A DNA stretch of 64,000 nt from NCBI RefSeq assembly GCF_001427875.1, contig NZ_LMHK01000002.1, positions 989,436 through 1,053,435 of the forward strand, in the 5' to 3' direction. Positions 37,993 to 46,612 of the stretch are shown here, piece after piece. Numbering within the stretch: position 1 is the stretch's first letter; the number at the start of each line of letters is the position of its first letter. The notes beneath the pieces were generated by a model. That model saw only the letters and a list, made by a program, of their open reading frames with translations, did not search any database and was not told the origin of the DNA. The position numbers and the translations under genes were made by a program. The DNA comes from Devosia sp. Root685 (GTDB taxonomy: Bacteria > Pseudomonadota > Alphaproteobacteria > Rhizobiales > Devosiaceae).

Positions 37993-39101
37993 TCAGGACT
38001 TGCCCCCACGTCTGAGCCATTCGAACTCGTCGAGGCCCACGCGGGACAGTTCGCCGGCCAGTTCGACAGCGATCCTCTGCGCCTTCATGGGGAGATGTAG
38101 CCGAGCCAAGTGTACTTGCGCTTCGAAGTGCTCTCGAAAATGAACCCAGTAGTGCTGCCTCCCTCGGAGATGGGGGAGGCCAAGATGCACTTCTTCTTCT
38201 CATCCGGCATGAACTCGTCGTAGTGCCGCCCGCCGGGCTTGCCGTTGACGCCGCGGACCGAAGGCTCTGCATCTCCGCGGACTACGAGGTAGTCCACCCG
38301 ATCACTGCTATTCTCCAGTTCGATGAAAGGGAAGAACCGCTGCCCACCGATCCTGACCGTATCGCAGGCAGGTTGCAGGCAGGTTGCAGGCAAAGCAGAT
38401 ACCTCTGGGTGTCGCCTTCGAGTCTGACCATGCTCCCGAGGGTGAGATGCGGTTGCCATCCTTTGGGCAATGGATGATGGCCGTTGAATTCGCGGACATA
38501 GGTGGCGAGGCGGGAGAAGTCGCGACTGGCCTCCCCCTCGATCTCGGAGGCGACGCGACCGAGGCGTTCCGCCTCGGGAAGGAAGAGCGCGGAATAGAGC
38601 AAGGGGACCTTCGCGGGCCCCCGAAGCAAGCATCTGGTTCTTGAGATCGTTCCTCGGAGCCTTCATCTCCACCAGCTTCTTGTCGATCTCGCAGCCGTTG
38701 AAGCGATCCTCGAACCACGCGCGGATTTCATCGTCGCTCAAAGCATCGCCAAGATGATGAGGCTGCGATAGCACCCCCTTCATCTGCATGAGGAACATCG
38801 ACATTGCGAAGGCATGCGCATCGTCCGTATGGCCTATCATCATGCGGTGCCCGACGAAGGCGGGATCCAATCGACGATCGAGTACGGCAAGAAGATGGTG
38901 AGTCGATTCCCGCAGTGCAGCAATTCCGAGCAGGGCGAAATTGGACAGCAGGCCATTGCTGTGCTTGGCAAACTCGCCGATCGCAAGATCGGGAAGCGCC
39001 TCGACCGGCACGCCGTTCACCATGGAATTCTGGGACTTCCAAAACAACACCGCTGCATTTTTCCTGCACCAGGCCGCCATTATCGGACTGGGCGCCGTCA
39101 T
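37993..39101 (-). pseudogene. Multiply frameshifted gene (response-receiver-domain-like protein)
   Basis: Coding similarity passes through frames at about 38640 (indel in GGGGGCCC), 38370 (an 11-bp tandem duplication) and 38095 (C-run). Pieces include FALLGIAALRESTHHLLAVL, LLYSALFLPEAERLGRVASE, FFPFIELENSSDRVDYLVV and KAQRIAVELAGELSRVGLDE. Stops lie just before 39101, so the 5' end is probably lost too. From memory the sequence resembles proteins annotated with a response receiver domain; not verified. It ends 3 bases from the preceding convergent pseudogene, suggesting the three decayed genes were one unit. Confidence 0.6.
38364..38392. repeat. 11-bp tandem duplication, 2.6 copies, inside a pseudogene
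   Basis: GCAGGCAGGTT occurs at 38364-38374 and 38375-38385, followed by a partial GCAGGCA. Removing one 11-bp unit restores the frame from RYLLCLQPAC into DTVRIGGQRFF, so the duplication is the likely cause of this frameshift. Confidence 0.85.
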
Positions 39102-39489
39102 CGGCCATTACGGCTAGCAGAAGCTGCAGACGCGGCGGCACAGAGCGTCGTGAATGGTCCTCGGCCAGTCGGGCCGCACCTCATCAGCCTCCGCTGGCTT
39201 CAATAACCGCGGATACTATCGAGTCTTTTGTGGGTGGCAGCTTTTGGGACGATGACCTGAAATCCCCAAAGGCCGAAATGGGGTCGATATCGGGCCTTCA
39301 AAGGGTGATTGTATGGCACATGTTCTCCGCTCCTATTTGCAACATAGGGGCTACCCTATTGGAGTCTAACTAAACTATGCCGAATGGCAAAGCGAACCAT
39401 GCGGGAACCGTGACCCAACCGCATGGTTCGCTTTGCCACTTATCTTCAATGCTTGAAAGACAGAAATGGCATCGAATACCGGTCGAGTT
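39102..39489. other. Non-coding border of the degraded island
   Basis: No plausible gene. It contains the 15-mer AAGGCCGAAATGGGG at 39269-39283, shared with 43866-43880, and a strong hairpin at 39385-39438 listed separately. Otherwise nothing recognisable was seen. Confidence 0.4.
39385..39438. repeat. Perfect 20-bp inverted repeat with 14-nt loop
   Basis: Arms 39385-39404 and 39419-39438 are exact reverse complements; the left reads TGGCAAAGCGAACCATGCGG. There is no T-run on either side. It lies between the degraded island and the end of the LysR gene, which reads toward it, so it might act as a terminator or be an old insertion or recombination site. Confidence 0.7.
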
Positions 39490-40395
39490 TCACGGGCGCT
39501 TCAGCGAGAGTTTCCACCTTCGTATGTGCTCGATCAGCGCCCGTAGCTTCGGGGCCATGTTGCGGCGCTGCGGGAAGTACAGGAAAAATCCGGGGAACAG
39601 CGGCAGGAACTCGCCGAGCAAAGGCACCAGTTCACCCGCTTTCACGAACGGCCGGAACGTCTCTTCCGGCGCGAAGGTGATGCCGCCGCCGGCAAGCGCG
39701 GTGCGCAGCATCAGGCGCAGATCGTTGGTGGTGATTTGAGGCTCGACAGCAACATCGAAGGGAATGCCGTTTTCCTCGAATTCCCAGCGATAGGGCGCGA
39801 CATTGGGCGCCGGACGCCAGCCGATACAGCGATGATGGACGAGCTCGCGGGGATGGGCTGGTGCTCCGTGGGCGGCAAGATAGGTTGAGCTTGCGACGAC
39901 CATCTCCCGCTGATCGCCGGTTACCGGAATGGCAATCATGTTCTGCTCGATCACCTCGCCCAACCTGACGCCGGCGTCGTAGCCGGCAGCCACGATGTCG
40001 AACTCTTTATCTGTGACCGTGACGTCGATCGTCACATTTGGATAGCTCTCTGCAAAGGAAGCGAGGAGCGGACCTGAAAGGAACTGCTCCGCGATCGAGG
40101 TGGCGGCGATCCTGAGGAGCCCGCGTGGCGCATTCTCCGCCGACACGCTTTCGAGCGCGGTTTCGATATCCGAGAACGGTTGGGACAGAGCGTCGTGCAG
40201 GCGCTCCCCGGCTTCCGTCAAACGTACGGAGCGTGTGGTCCGCATTACCAGCGCCGTACCTACAATGTCCTCTAATCGCCGCATCCCCTGGCTCACGGCC
40301 GACCGAGACACGCCCAGGCGATCGGCTGCGGCACGGAAATTGTCTTCCTCCGCGACGGCAAAAAAGAGCGGCAGGAGGTTGAGATCGATCTTCAT
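39490..40395 (-). CDS. LysR-family transcriptional regulator
   Basis: A 301-aa regulator. N-terminal helix-turn-helix (LPLFFAVAEEDNFRAAADRL, VSRSAVSQGMRRLE) and a C-terminal effector domain of the CrgA/AaeR-like group (GYDAGVRLGEVIEQNMIAIP, TTNDLRLMLRTALAGGGI). Complete and normal in length. It is 97 bases from the divergent SDR gene, its most likely target along with the two small genes downstream of the SDR. Confidence 0.94.
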   Translation of the reverse strand: MKIDLNLLPLFFAVAEEDNFRAAADRLGVSRSAVSQGMRRLEDIVGTALVMRTTRSVRLTEAGERLHDALSQPFSDIETALESVSAENAPRGLLRIAATSIAEQFLSGPLLASFAESYPNVTIDVTVTDKEFDIVAAGYDAGVRLGEVIEQNMIAIPVTGDQREMVVASSTYLAAHGAPAHPRELVHHRCIGWRPAPNVAPYRWEFEENGIPFDVAVEPQITTNDLRLMLRTALAGGGITFAPEETFRPFVKAGELVPLLGEFLPLFPGFFLYFPQRRNMAPKLRALIEHIRRWKLSLKRP

Positions 40396-40492
40396 TGTCC
40401 AGCTTTACTAACCACTCAGTCCTGCGGGCGACGGATACCATCACCGACTGCGAGCGTCCATTCTCTTTGTCAACCCAGAGGAGGACGTCAAT

Positions 40493-41215
40493 ATGGACAA
40501 GGTTATTCTGATTACCGGGGCCTCCAGCGGCATCGGTGAGGGTATTGCCAGAGAACTGGGCAATGGCGGCGCGAAGGTGTTGCTGGGCGCTCGCCGGCTA
40601 GATCGCATTGAGGCCATCGCGGCAGACATCCGCGACGCGGGCGGCGTGGCCGAGGTACGATCGCTGGATGTCACCGACCGCTCCTCCATGGTTACCTTCG
40701 CCCAGGCCGCCATGCAGAAATGGGGACGCATCGACGTCCTCATCAACAATGCCGGCGTGATGCCGCTCTCGCCGCTTGCAGCCGGCAAGCTGGATGAGTG
40801 GGACCGGATGGTGGACGTCAACATCAAGGGCGTGCTCTGGGGCATCGGCGCCGTGCTGCCGATCATGGACGCGCAGGGCGGCGGCCAGATCATCAATATC
40901 GGCTCTATCGGTGCGCTGCAGGTCGTGCCGACGGCGGCGGTCTATTGCGCCACCAAGTTCGCCGTCCGGGCGATCTCGGACGGGCTGCGTCAGGAAAGCG
41001 CGAAGATCCGCGTCACTTGCGTCAATCCGGGCGTCGTCGAAAGCGAACTAGCCTCGACCATCACCCATGAGCAAACCATGGCGATGATGGATAGCTATCG
41101 CGCCGTTGCGCTTCAGCCGGCCGACATAGCACGTGCGGTGCGGCAGGTGATCGAAGCGCCGGCCGGCGTCGACACCACAGAGATAACCATAAGGCCGACC
41201 GTATCGGCAAATTGA
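40493..41215 (+). CDS. SDR family oxidoreductase
   Basis: A 240-aa classical short-chain dehydrogenase: nucleotide loop ITGASSGIGEGIAREL, NNAG at about 86-89, catalytic Ser in NIGSIGAL and YCATK for Tyr/Lys. Acts on an unknown alcohol/carbonyl with NADP, as inferred from the Arg residues after the glycine motif. The ribosome site AGAGGAGG precedes ATG 40493. First of three plus-strand genes opposite LysR. Confidence 0.93.
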   Translation: MDKVILITGASSGIGEGIARELGNGGAKVLLGARRLDRIEAIAADIRDAGGVAEVRSLDVTDRSSMVTFAQAAMQKWGRIDVLINNAGVMPLSPLAAGKLDEWDRMVDVNIKGVLWGIGAVLPIMDAQGGGQIINIGSIGALQVVPTAAVYCATKFAVRAISDGLRQESAKIRVTCVNPGVVESELASTITHEQTMAMMDSYRAVALQPADIARAVRQVIEAPAGVDTTEITIRPTVSAN

Positions 41216-41314
41216 TGCCGGGCGGAAATGCAAAGTGGCCCTTGGCGGCTGCTCTGGCTGGGGGGCGATCCCGTCCCCGTCATACCCGCCCCCCCTCAAG
41301 AGTGGAGTGAACTC

Positions 41315-41848
41315 ATGATTTGTGTGTCGATGATCGCATCCAGGGCAGCGGCCGCCCGCAATGTACTGATAGCCTTGGCATTTATCGTTTCTGTCGCGCC
41401 AGCGCAGGCCAATGCCACCGTCGCGCCAGCGTCGGACGCTAACGTCCGCAACGAAGCCATCGTGCGCGAGGCGTTCGAGCAATGGGCAGCCGGAAGTGGC
41501 AATGTCTTCGACCTGCTGTCCCCCGACGTCCGCTGGACCATCCATGGGTCCGGCCCGGTTGCCGATACCTACAATGGCCTTGAGGACTTCGTACAGCGCG
41601 GATCGGTCCCGCTCGTCAGCCGGCTGGCCTCGCCGCTGAAGCCTAGGGTCCACCACGTCTGGGCTGTCGAGGACAGGGTGATCGTCCGCTTCGACGCTTC
41701 GGCCACGACGACGTCGGGTGCGCCCTACCGCAACCAGTTCGTGTGGATCTTCTGGATGGAAGACGGATCGGTCGTCGAGGCCGAGGCCTTCCTCGATCTC
41801 GTCGCATATCAAGAAGTCGTCGACAACAACGAACCGCGTCAGCAGTAG
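41315..41848 (+). CDS. Exported SnoaL/NTF2-like protein
   Basis: A 177-aa protein. N-terminal signal peptide (about 1-34, AAAARNVLIALAFIVSVAPA, then QANA), then an NTF2-like cone fold (NEAIVREAFEQWAAGSGNVF, DLLSPDVRWTIHGSGPVAD, RNQFVWIFWMEDG). ATG 41315 has GGAG 8 bases before. The earlier in-frame start at 41228 would put extra residues before the signal peptide. Such proteins bind or isomerise small molecules; the role here is unknown. It lies between SDR and Atu4866-like genes, all probably under LysR control. Confidence 0.82.
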   Translation: MICVSMIASRAAAARNVLIALAFIVSVAPAQANATVAPASDANVRNEAIVREAFEQWAAGSGNVFDLLSPDVRWTIHGSGPVADTYNGLEDFVQRGSVPLVSRLASPLKPRVHHVWAVEDRVIVRFDASATTTSGAPYRNQFVWIFWMEDGSVVEAEAFLDLVAYQEVVDNNEPRQQ

Positions 41849-41865
41849 AGCATAAAGCCTCACCC

Positions 41866-41893
41866 GGGACGGCCGCATCGGGCGGTCGTTCCC
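41866..41893 (+). promoter_or_regulatory. Imperfect intercistronic hairpin
   Basis: GGGACGGCCGC pairs with GCGGTCGTTCCC with one bulge, between the SnoaL-like and Atu4866-like genes, followed by a short TTT. It may protect the upstream message or partially terminate. Weak evidence. Confidence 0.35.
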
Positions 41894-41933
41894 TTTGCTG
41901 GCGATACCGCGACATTCAACAAGGAGTTCGACC

Positions 41934-42245
41934 ATGCAGCGCACATTTGCAGTCTTGGTTGCCACAACGCTTCTGGCCCAGCCCGCGATAGCTGAGGAAA
42001 AGGAAATGCTGACCAACCACCCCTATATCGGGCTCTGGGTGACCGAGGACGGACACATCCGCCACGAGCTTCTTCCAAACGGCCGCTATATGGAGGCGCG
42101 CGGAACACGCGAACGCGCCTACGAAGGGCGCTACCTAGTGACGGGCACGCGCATCGAATATTGGGACGACACCGGTTTCACCGCCGATGGCGACTTTATC
42201 GACGACATCCTCCATCACGCCGGCATGATCCTTTACCGCCGATAA
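41934..42245 (+). CDS. Exported Atu4866-domain protein
   Basis: A 103-aa protein. Signal peptide about 1-19 (MQRTFAVLVATTLLAQPAIA), then a small beta-sandwich with the family sequence NHPYIGLWVTEDGHIRHELL, YEGRYLVTGTRIEYWDDTGF and HHAGMILYR. The family was named from an Agrobacterium protein of unknown function, frequent beside SDR and SnoaL-like genes in Rhizobiales. AAGGAG precedes ATG 41934. Confidence 0.87.
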   Translation: MQRTFAVLVATTLLAQPAIAEEKEMLTNHPYIGLWVTEDGHIRHELLPNGRYMEARGTRERAYEGRYLVTGTRIEYWDDTGFTADGDFIDDILHHAGMILYRR

Positions 42246-42308
42246 TGGCAAGCTGTGCGAGATGATCGCAGCCACAGGCACGGGAATGGCGGTCTTCGGA
42301 CCACCCCC

Positions 42309-42670
42309 TCAGCCGCCGAATGGTAGAGACTTGTAGGCCGCAATCTCGAAATTTTCGAAAGCGAAATTGGCCATTGAGTTTTTGAGGATTTCATCCGGGG
42401 CCAGCTATGGCCGACAGCGGCGAACGTGCCCGCCAGCGATACAGCCAAATCCTGCAGCGATGACTTGTCTTCGCCGAGAGCATCGAGAATTCGCTCTATC
42501 CGCGCGATCTGGCCTTCGGCCTCGGCGATGTGTTTTTGCAGCTCGGCTTCGATATCGGGATAGTTTTCGATCCGGCCCGCCTGCGACTTCAAGATGGAGA
42601 TCGCCTGGTTCTCCGTGGCATGCGCATTCTTGAGACCGGTGACAAAGAGGTCATGGCCTGTAGTGGTCAT
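42309..42670 (-). pseudogene. DUF892 (YciE/ferritin-like) pseudogene
   Basis: Starts normally at 42670 (MTTTGHDLFVTGLKNAHATE) with AGGAG before it and runs through EAEGQIARIERILDALGEDK. After GTFAAVGHS the reading frame is lost at about 42405. The expected continuation APDEILKNSMANFAFENFEI, then AAYKSL, is found in another frame, which ends at 42309-42311. The tail of the four-helix domain is missing. The intact family is about 165 aa and linked to stress response. Confidence 0.75.
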
Positions 42671-42765
42671 GGAAGTCTCCTGCTGAAACCACCGCAGTGG
42701 TGGATGGTCGCTCGGTTGCAGGCTGGGAATGGCTAAGACGGAAGGCCAGCGCCGTGTCGTGAGCG

Positions 42766-43321
42766 TTACGCGTTCGTAACACCGCCGGGCCTGAGCACGA
42801 CTTTCGTCCATTCGTTCTGCTTGTCGTGGAAATTCTTGTAGCCAGTCGGCGCTTCTTCGAGAGACAGGCGATGGCTGATCAAAAACGTGGTGTCGATCTC
42901 GCCTTCTTGGATACGGCGCAGCAAATCTTTAGTGTATTTCTGAACGTGGGTCTGACCGGTCTTGATCTGCAAGCCCTTCTCCATCATGGCGCCAAGCGGC
43001 CACTTGTCGAGCATTCCACCATAGACGCCGGGCACCGATACTCGTCCGCCTTTGCGGCAGGCGAGAAGTGCCTGGCAGGGCATGACCTCGATCAGCACCT
43101 GGCGCGATCTTCTGCTTGATGACATCGAGAACATTGTCCACGACGAAGCCATGCGCCTCCATGCCGACCGCGTCGATCACGGCGTCTGGGCCAACGCCAC
43201 CCGTCATCTCCATGAGCGCCTCCCGGACGTGGGTCTCTTCAAAATTGATGACCTTGGCACCGAACTTTTGCGCCAGCTCCAGCCGGTGAGGGTGGTGGTC
43301 GATGCAGATCAGCCTTCGATT
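42766..43321 (-). pseudogene. Zinc-type alcohol dehydrogenase, C-terminal remnant
   Basis: Only the C-terminal half of an approximately 390-aa formaldehyde/alcohol dehydrogenase-like protein remains. ICIDHHPHRLELAQKFGAKV starts near 43320, then VGPDAVIDAVGMEAHGFVVD. A frameshift with small deletion near 43100 leads into LIEVMPCQALLACRKGGRVS, VPGVYGGMLDKWPLGAMMEK and the end at 42766. The zinc-binding N-terminal domain is gone. It is upstream of the DUF892 remnant; both decayed together. Confidence 0.78.
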
Positions 43322-43995
43322 TCAGCGTAGCGGGGGTTGGTCGCTGCTTTATCCGAAAAATAGACAGAGTTGTGGGTTTCAGCGGGAATTCCGCCAGCAA
43401 ACCGCCCCTTCGCTACAAGGGGAGATGCCGGTATTGGTGACTTACAGATGCTTGTTTGGGAGCACATCCCCCCTAAGGAACGTTAGTGAAGACCAATTCC
43501 TCTCAAGAACAACGGGTTAATCCGATTTTCGGTTGAGGCCATGTTCACACCAGATCCCTTGAATGTTGGAAGCTGAGCAGACACCCCCGCGTTTGCGAAA
43601 AAGGATCGCCTTTGAATTTTCGTCCACAAACGGTGTCATTTTCGTCCGAGCGATCTCGCGCCTCGAACACGAGGTCGGACCCATAACCTGTAATATGGAA
43701 CTAAAATGACGTGCCATATTACAGGTTATCGGACCGCGCCGGGCTAGCCTAGAGCCGCGTCTCGGGCCAGCTACCGGTTGAATTGATGGTGATCACGGAA
43801 CATTCTGTCTTCCGAACAGGTGCTCAAGGTCATGACCATGTTTACCGATCGCTGCCATCGATGCGAAGGCCGAAATGGGGCAGGTTCGGGCACCCGCCTT
43901 CTTTCAGTTTTGGGGTGGAAAGCTGACGTTCCGGTATTGGTTCGAAACTAGGAGAAGCGCACGCAATTCTGCGACCACTTGATACCTTCGCCCTC
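43322..43995. other. Non-coding region with a repeat-flanked hairpin
   Basis: About 670 bases without a supportable gene. It contains the 16-bp inverted repeat at 43683-43729 and the shared 15-mer AAGGCCGAAATGGGG at 43866-43880. A 66-codon minus-strand frame at 43517-43717 has no recognisable family. Confidence 0.45.
43676..43735. repeat. 16-bp perfect inverted repeat flanked by 6-bp direct repeats
   Basis: Arms ATAACCTGTAATATGG (43683-43698) and CCATATTACAGGTTAT (43714-43729), 15-nt spacer. CGGACC flanks both sides (43676-43681 and 43730-43735). The AT-rich arms contrast with GC-rich surroundings. It could be a tiny inserted element with target duplication, or an operator whose gene is gone. 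Confidence 0.7.
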
Positions 43996-44835
43996 CTAAA
44001 ACTCTTCGTGTATAGACGGATCGGCATCAAAGATGCGGCCGTCTGATCGCGTCAGGGTGGAAATTGCGGTCATTTGCGCCTCGTCCAGCGTGAAGTCTTG
44101 GATCGCAAGATTTTCGGCCTGGCGGGAGCGCGTTGCGGACTTCGGGATCGGCAGCACGCCAAGCTGTACGTGCCAGCGCAGGACGATCTGGGCGGGTGTT
44201 TTTTGGAGCTCGCGAGCGATGGCGACGATTGCCGGCTCTTCGAGCAAAGCGGTGTTCTTGCCAATCGGGGTCCAGGCCTGGGTGAGTACGCCGCGCGCCT
44301 GGTCCGCCGCGCGCTGCTGTTTCTGATTGAAGTAGGGGTGGAGTTCGACCTGATTGACGCTCGGTGTAACGCCAGTCTTTTGGATCAGCACATCGAGATA
44401 TTCGGGCAGGAAGTTAGAGACGCCGATGGAGCGTACGAGGCCCTTCTCGCGCGCCTCGATCATGCCTTCCCACGCTTCGAGATAGAGGCCCTGGCCCGGA
44501 TTGGGCCAGTGAATGAGGTAGAGGTCGAGATAATCGAGGCCGGTCCGGAGGACAGACTCTTCGATGGTGCGGACCACCGCGCTTTTCTTGTGGTGGCGGC
44601 CGGGAAGTTTTGAGGCAACGCGAATGTCTTCACGCGCAATGCCTGAACCCCTGACGGCTTTTCCGACAGCGCCTTCGTTCTCGTAATTCACGGCAGAATC
44701 GAGGAGCCGGTAGCCCTCGTCCAGGGCTGCGGCCATGGCTTCGACGCCAGCATGGCCCCAGAGGCTATAAGTGCCCAAACCGATCTTTGGCAGAGTGGTC
44801 CCATCATTGAGGGTATAGTGATCTGACACAGTCAT
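43996..44835 (-). CDS. Aldo/keto reductase, 2,5-diketogluconate-reductase-like
   Basis: A 279-aa AKR with RLLDSAVNYENEGAVG (Asp, Tyr), VASKLPGRHH (Lys), LYLIHWPNPGQG (His) and the cofactor stretch PIPKSATRSRQAENL. This fits the AKR5-like group acting on sugars and keto acids. Last gene of the rhamnosidase operon, 86 bases after the carboxylesterase, so a sugar-related carbonyl is a reasonable substrate; unproven. Confidence 0.9.
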   Translation of the reverse strand: MTVSDHYTLNDGTTLPKIGLGTYSLWGHAGVEAMAAALDEGYRLLDSAVNYENEGAVGKAVRGSGIAREDIRVASKLPGRHHKKSAVVRTIEESVLRTGLDYLDLYLIHWPNPGQGLYLEAWEGMIEAREKGLVRSIGVSNFLPEYLDVLIQKTGVTPSVNQVELHPYFNQKQQRAADQARGVLTQAWTPIGKNTALLEEPAIVAIARELQKTPAQIVLRWHVQLGVLPIPKSATRSRQAENLAIQDFTLDEAQMTAISTLTRSDGRIFDADPSIHEEF

Positions 44836-44921
44836 ATGCTCCAGGAAGTGTAGGCGGAATGTGTCACGCGGATCGGAGAATGCCTACCCGCGTGCGATGT
44901 TTGGGTATTCGGATGCGGGGG

Positions 44922-46550
44922 TTAGCGGTCCCAGACCTTGCGCACCTCCGCATCAAGGTCGTTCTCGATCCTACATTCGGCGTCGATCCACATGGTCGGG
45001 CGCGTCTCAAGATCATAGGCGGGCCACTCGACCACCCCTTCCGCCTGTGGGACGCCCGTGCGCGCGAAGCCGGCCCAAAGGGCGCTCATGTGGCTGGCTG
45101 TTGCCTGGCGCTCCGGCGAGGTATCCGAATACATATAGAAATCTAGATTCTTGTCGGTATTGGCGAATTTGATGTTGATATCCGCCGCATGGGGCGAGCC
45201 GATGGGATAGTCGGTCTCGGGGATGGTCACCGGGCTCTGATAAGCTAGGTGATACATGAAAACCGGCGCCCCGCCCTGCTTGACCTTGGCTTCGGCGATC
45301 TTGACGCTATCCTTCCAGATCGCCGAAGTGGTGATGGCGAAATAGATCTGCGACGGGCTCGCGTCCGGGCGCGAAGCCTTGAAGGTGTTGACCAGGTCAT
45401 CGAGCTGTTCGCCCTGATAGGTGCCGCTCAGCCGTTCGCGCAGCGCGGCATCATCCATGTCGAAGACGTCTTTCGGCCCGAAGGAGGCGAAGAATACGGT
45501 TTCGTCGCGCGTCGTGCCGCAGATCAGCGGCTTGTTCCTGGAGAAGTCGGCCACGCCATCGGCGAAGGGGTTTTGCGTGATAACCGTGCCATCAACGAAG
45601 GAACCAAAACCCGGAACGGGGTCCGGATCGCCCCATGGCGCCAGGCCTCGGGCATTGCCCGCTTCCTGGGCTTCAAGCAGGCGGGCGGCTGGGATGTCCT
45701 GCAATTGACCAATGTCGGTCTCGGCGAGGCCCAGCCACTTCAGCGTTTCCCTGGCACGCTCGGTCGCCTGCTCGCGCGTCGGGAAACGGAGAGGCGCTGC
45801 ACTTTCGATGGAGGCCTTGTGGAAGAGCGAAGCGGCGCCGGGCATGGTGTAAATCGCTGCCGTCTTGGAGCCGCCGCCACTTTCGCCCCAAACCATGATG
45901 TTGTCGGGGTCGCCGCCGAAATTCTCGATGTTGTCGCGCGTCCATCGCAAGGCCGCCTGGATATCAAGCATGCCCGCATTGGCGGTATATTCGCCTTCCG
46001 CGAGGTCACCGAGGAACAGGTATCCCAAGAGCCCCAGGCGATGGTTGGACTGGACCACGACGACATCGTAGAGCCGAGCCAGATTGGTGCCATCCTGGCC
46101 GGTGGCGGCGCCCGATCCGATCATGTAGCCGCCACCATGGTTGTAGAACATGACCGGCCGGCGCTTGCCGTCTGCCGCCGGCGTCCAAACGTTGAGATAG
46201 AGGCAGTCCTCGGACGGCGCCGGCATGCGGCCGTTGCCATTGGGTCCCATCTCGCCACCAGCGACCTGGAATGACGGATTGCCGAACTCAAGTGCGTCAC
46301 GCACCCCGCTCCATGCTTCAGGTGCGACCGGCGCTTTGAAGCGCAAGGCGCCGATTGGCGGGGCGCCGTAGGGAATCCCGAGAAATTTCGCAATACCGCC
46401 TTCGCTGCGGCCGGCGACCCGACCATGGGTGGTTTTTGCTTCGATCGTTTTCGTCTCCTCGGAAAAGCCGACTCTGGGGAATGCGGCAGTTCCGAACATG
46501 GCTGCAGCGGACAGAAGCGCGGTACGTCTTGTCATCGTTCCAATGGGCAT
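44922..46550 (-). CDS. Exported type-B carboxylesterase
   Basis: A 542-aa protein. The N-terminus TMTRRTALLSAAAMFGTAAF suggests a Tat-type signal (twin Arg at 8-9). Esterase features: GRVAGRSEGGIAKFLGIPYG, oxyanion NHGGG near 137-141, the nucleophile Ser224 in GESGGG. The catalytic acid and His should lie in the second half. GGAG precedes ATG 46550. It sits 62 bases after the sugar ATPase in the rhamnosidase operon, consistent with removing acyl esters from plant glycosides before or during uptake; that role is inferred. Confidence 0.88.
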   Translation of the reverse strand: MPIGTMTRRTALLSAAAMFGTAAFPRVGFSEETKTIEAKTTHGRVAGRSEGGIAKFLGIPYGAPPIGALRFKAPVAPEAWSGVRDALEFGNPSFQVAGGEMGPNGNGRMPAPSEDCLYLNVWTPAADGKRRPVMFYNHGGGYMIGSGAATGQDGTNLARLYDVVVVQSNHRLGLLGYLFLGDLAEGEYTANAGMLDIQAALRWTRDNIENFGGDPDNIMVWGESGGGSKTAAIYTMPGAASLFHKASIESAAPLRFPTREQATERARETLKWLGLAETDIGQLQDIPAARLLEAQEAGNARGLAPWGDPDPVPGFGSFVDGTVITQNPFADGVADFSRNKPLICGTTRDETVFFASFGPKDVFDMDDAALRERLSGTYQGEQLDDLVNTFKASRPDASPSQIYFAITTSAIWKDSVKIAEAKVKQGGAPVFMYHLAYQSPVTIPETDYPIGSPHAADINIKFANTDKNLDFYMYSDTSPERQATASHMSALWAGFARTGVPQAEGVVEWPAYDLETRPTMWIDAECRIENDLDAEVRKVWDR

Positions 46551-46612
46551 AGTTTCTCCTTCATCGTGCGCGATTGCGCAAAATGTCGATCCAACGGGCT
46601 GTGGTTATGAAG

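Noticed and set aside
38728-39141. A 137-codon minus-strand frame overlapping the response-receiver-like pseudogene
   Set aside because: The other frame gives the protein-like sequence over the same stretch; this one turns Arg/Ser-rich after 40 codons.
43676-43735. Reading the inverted repeat as a chromosome dimer (dif) or integron attC site
   Set aside because: The arms do not match the XerCD core or the attC GTTRRRY pattern.
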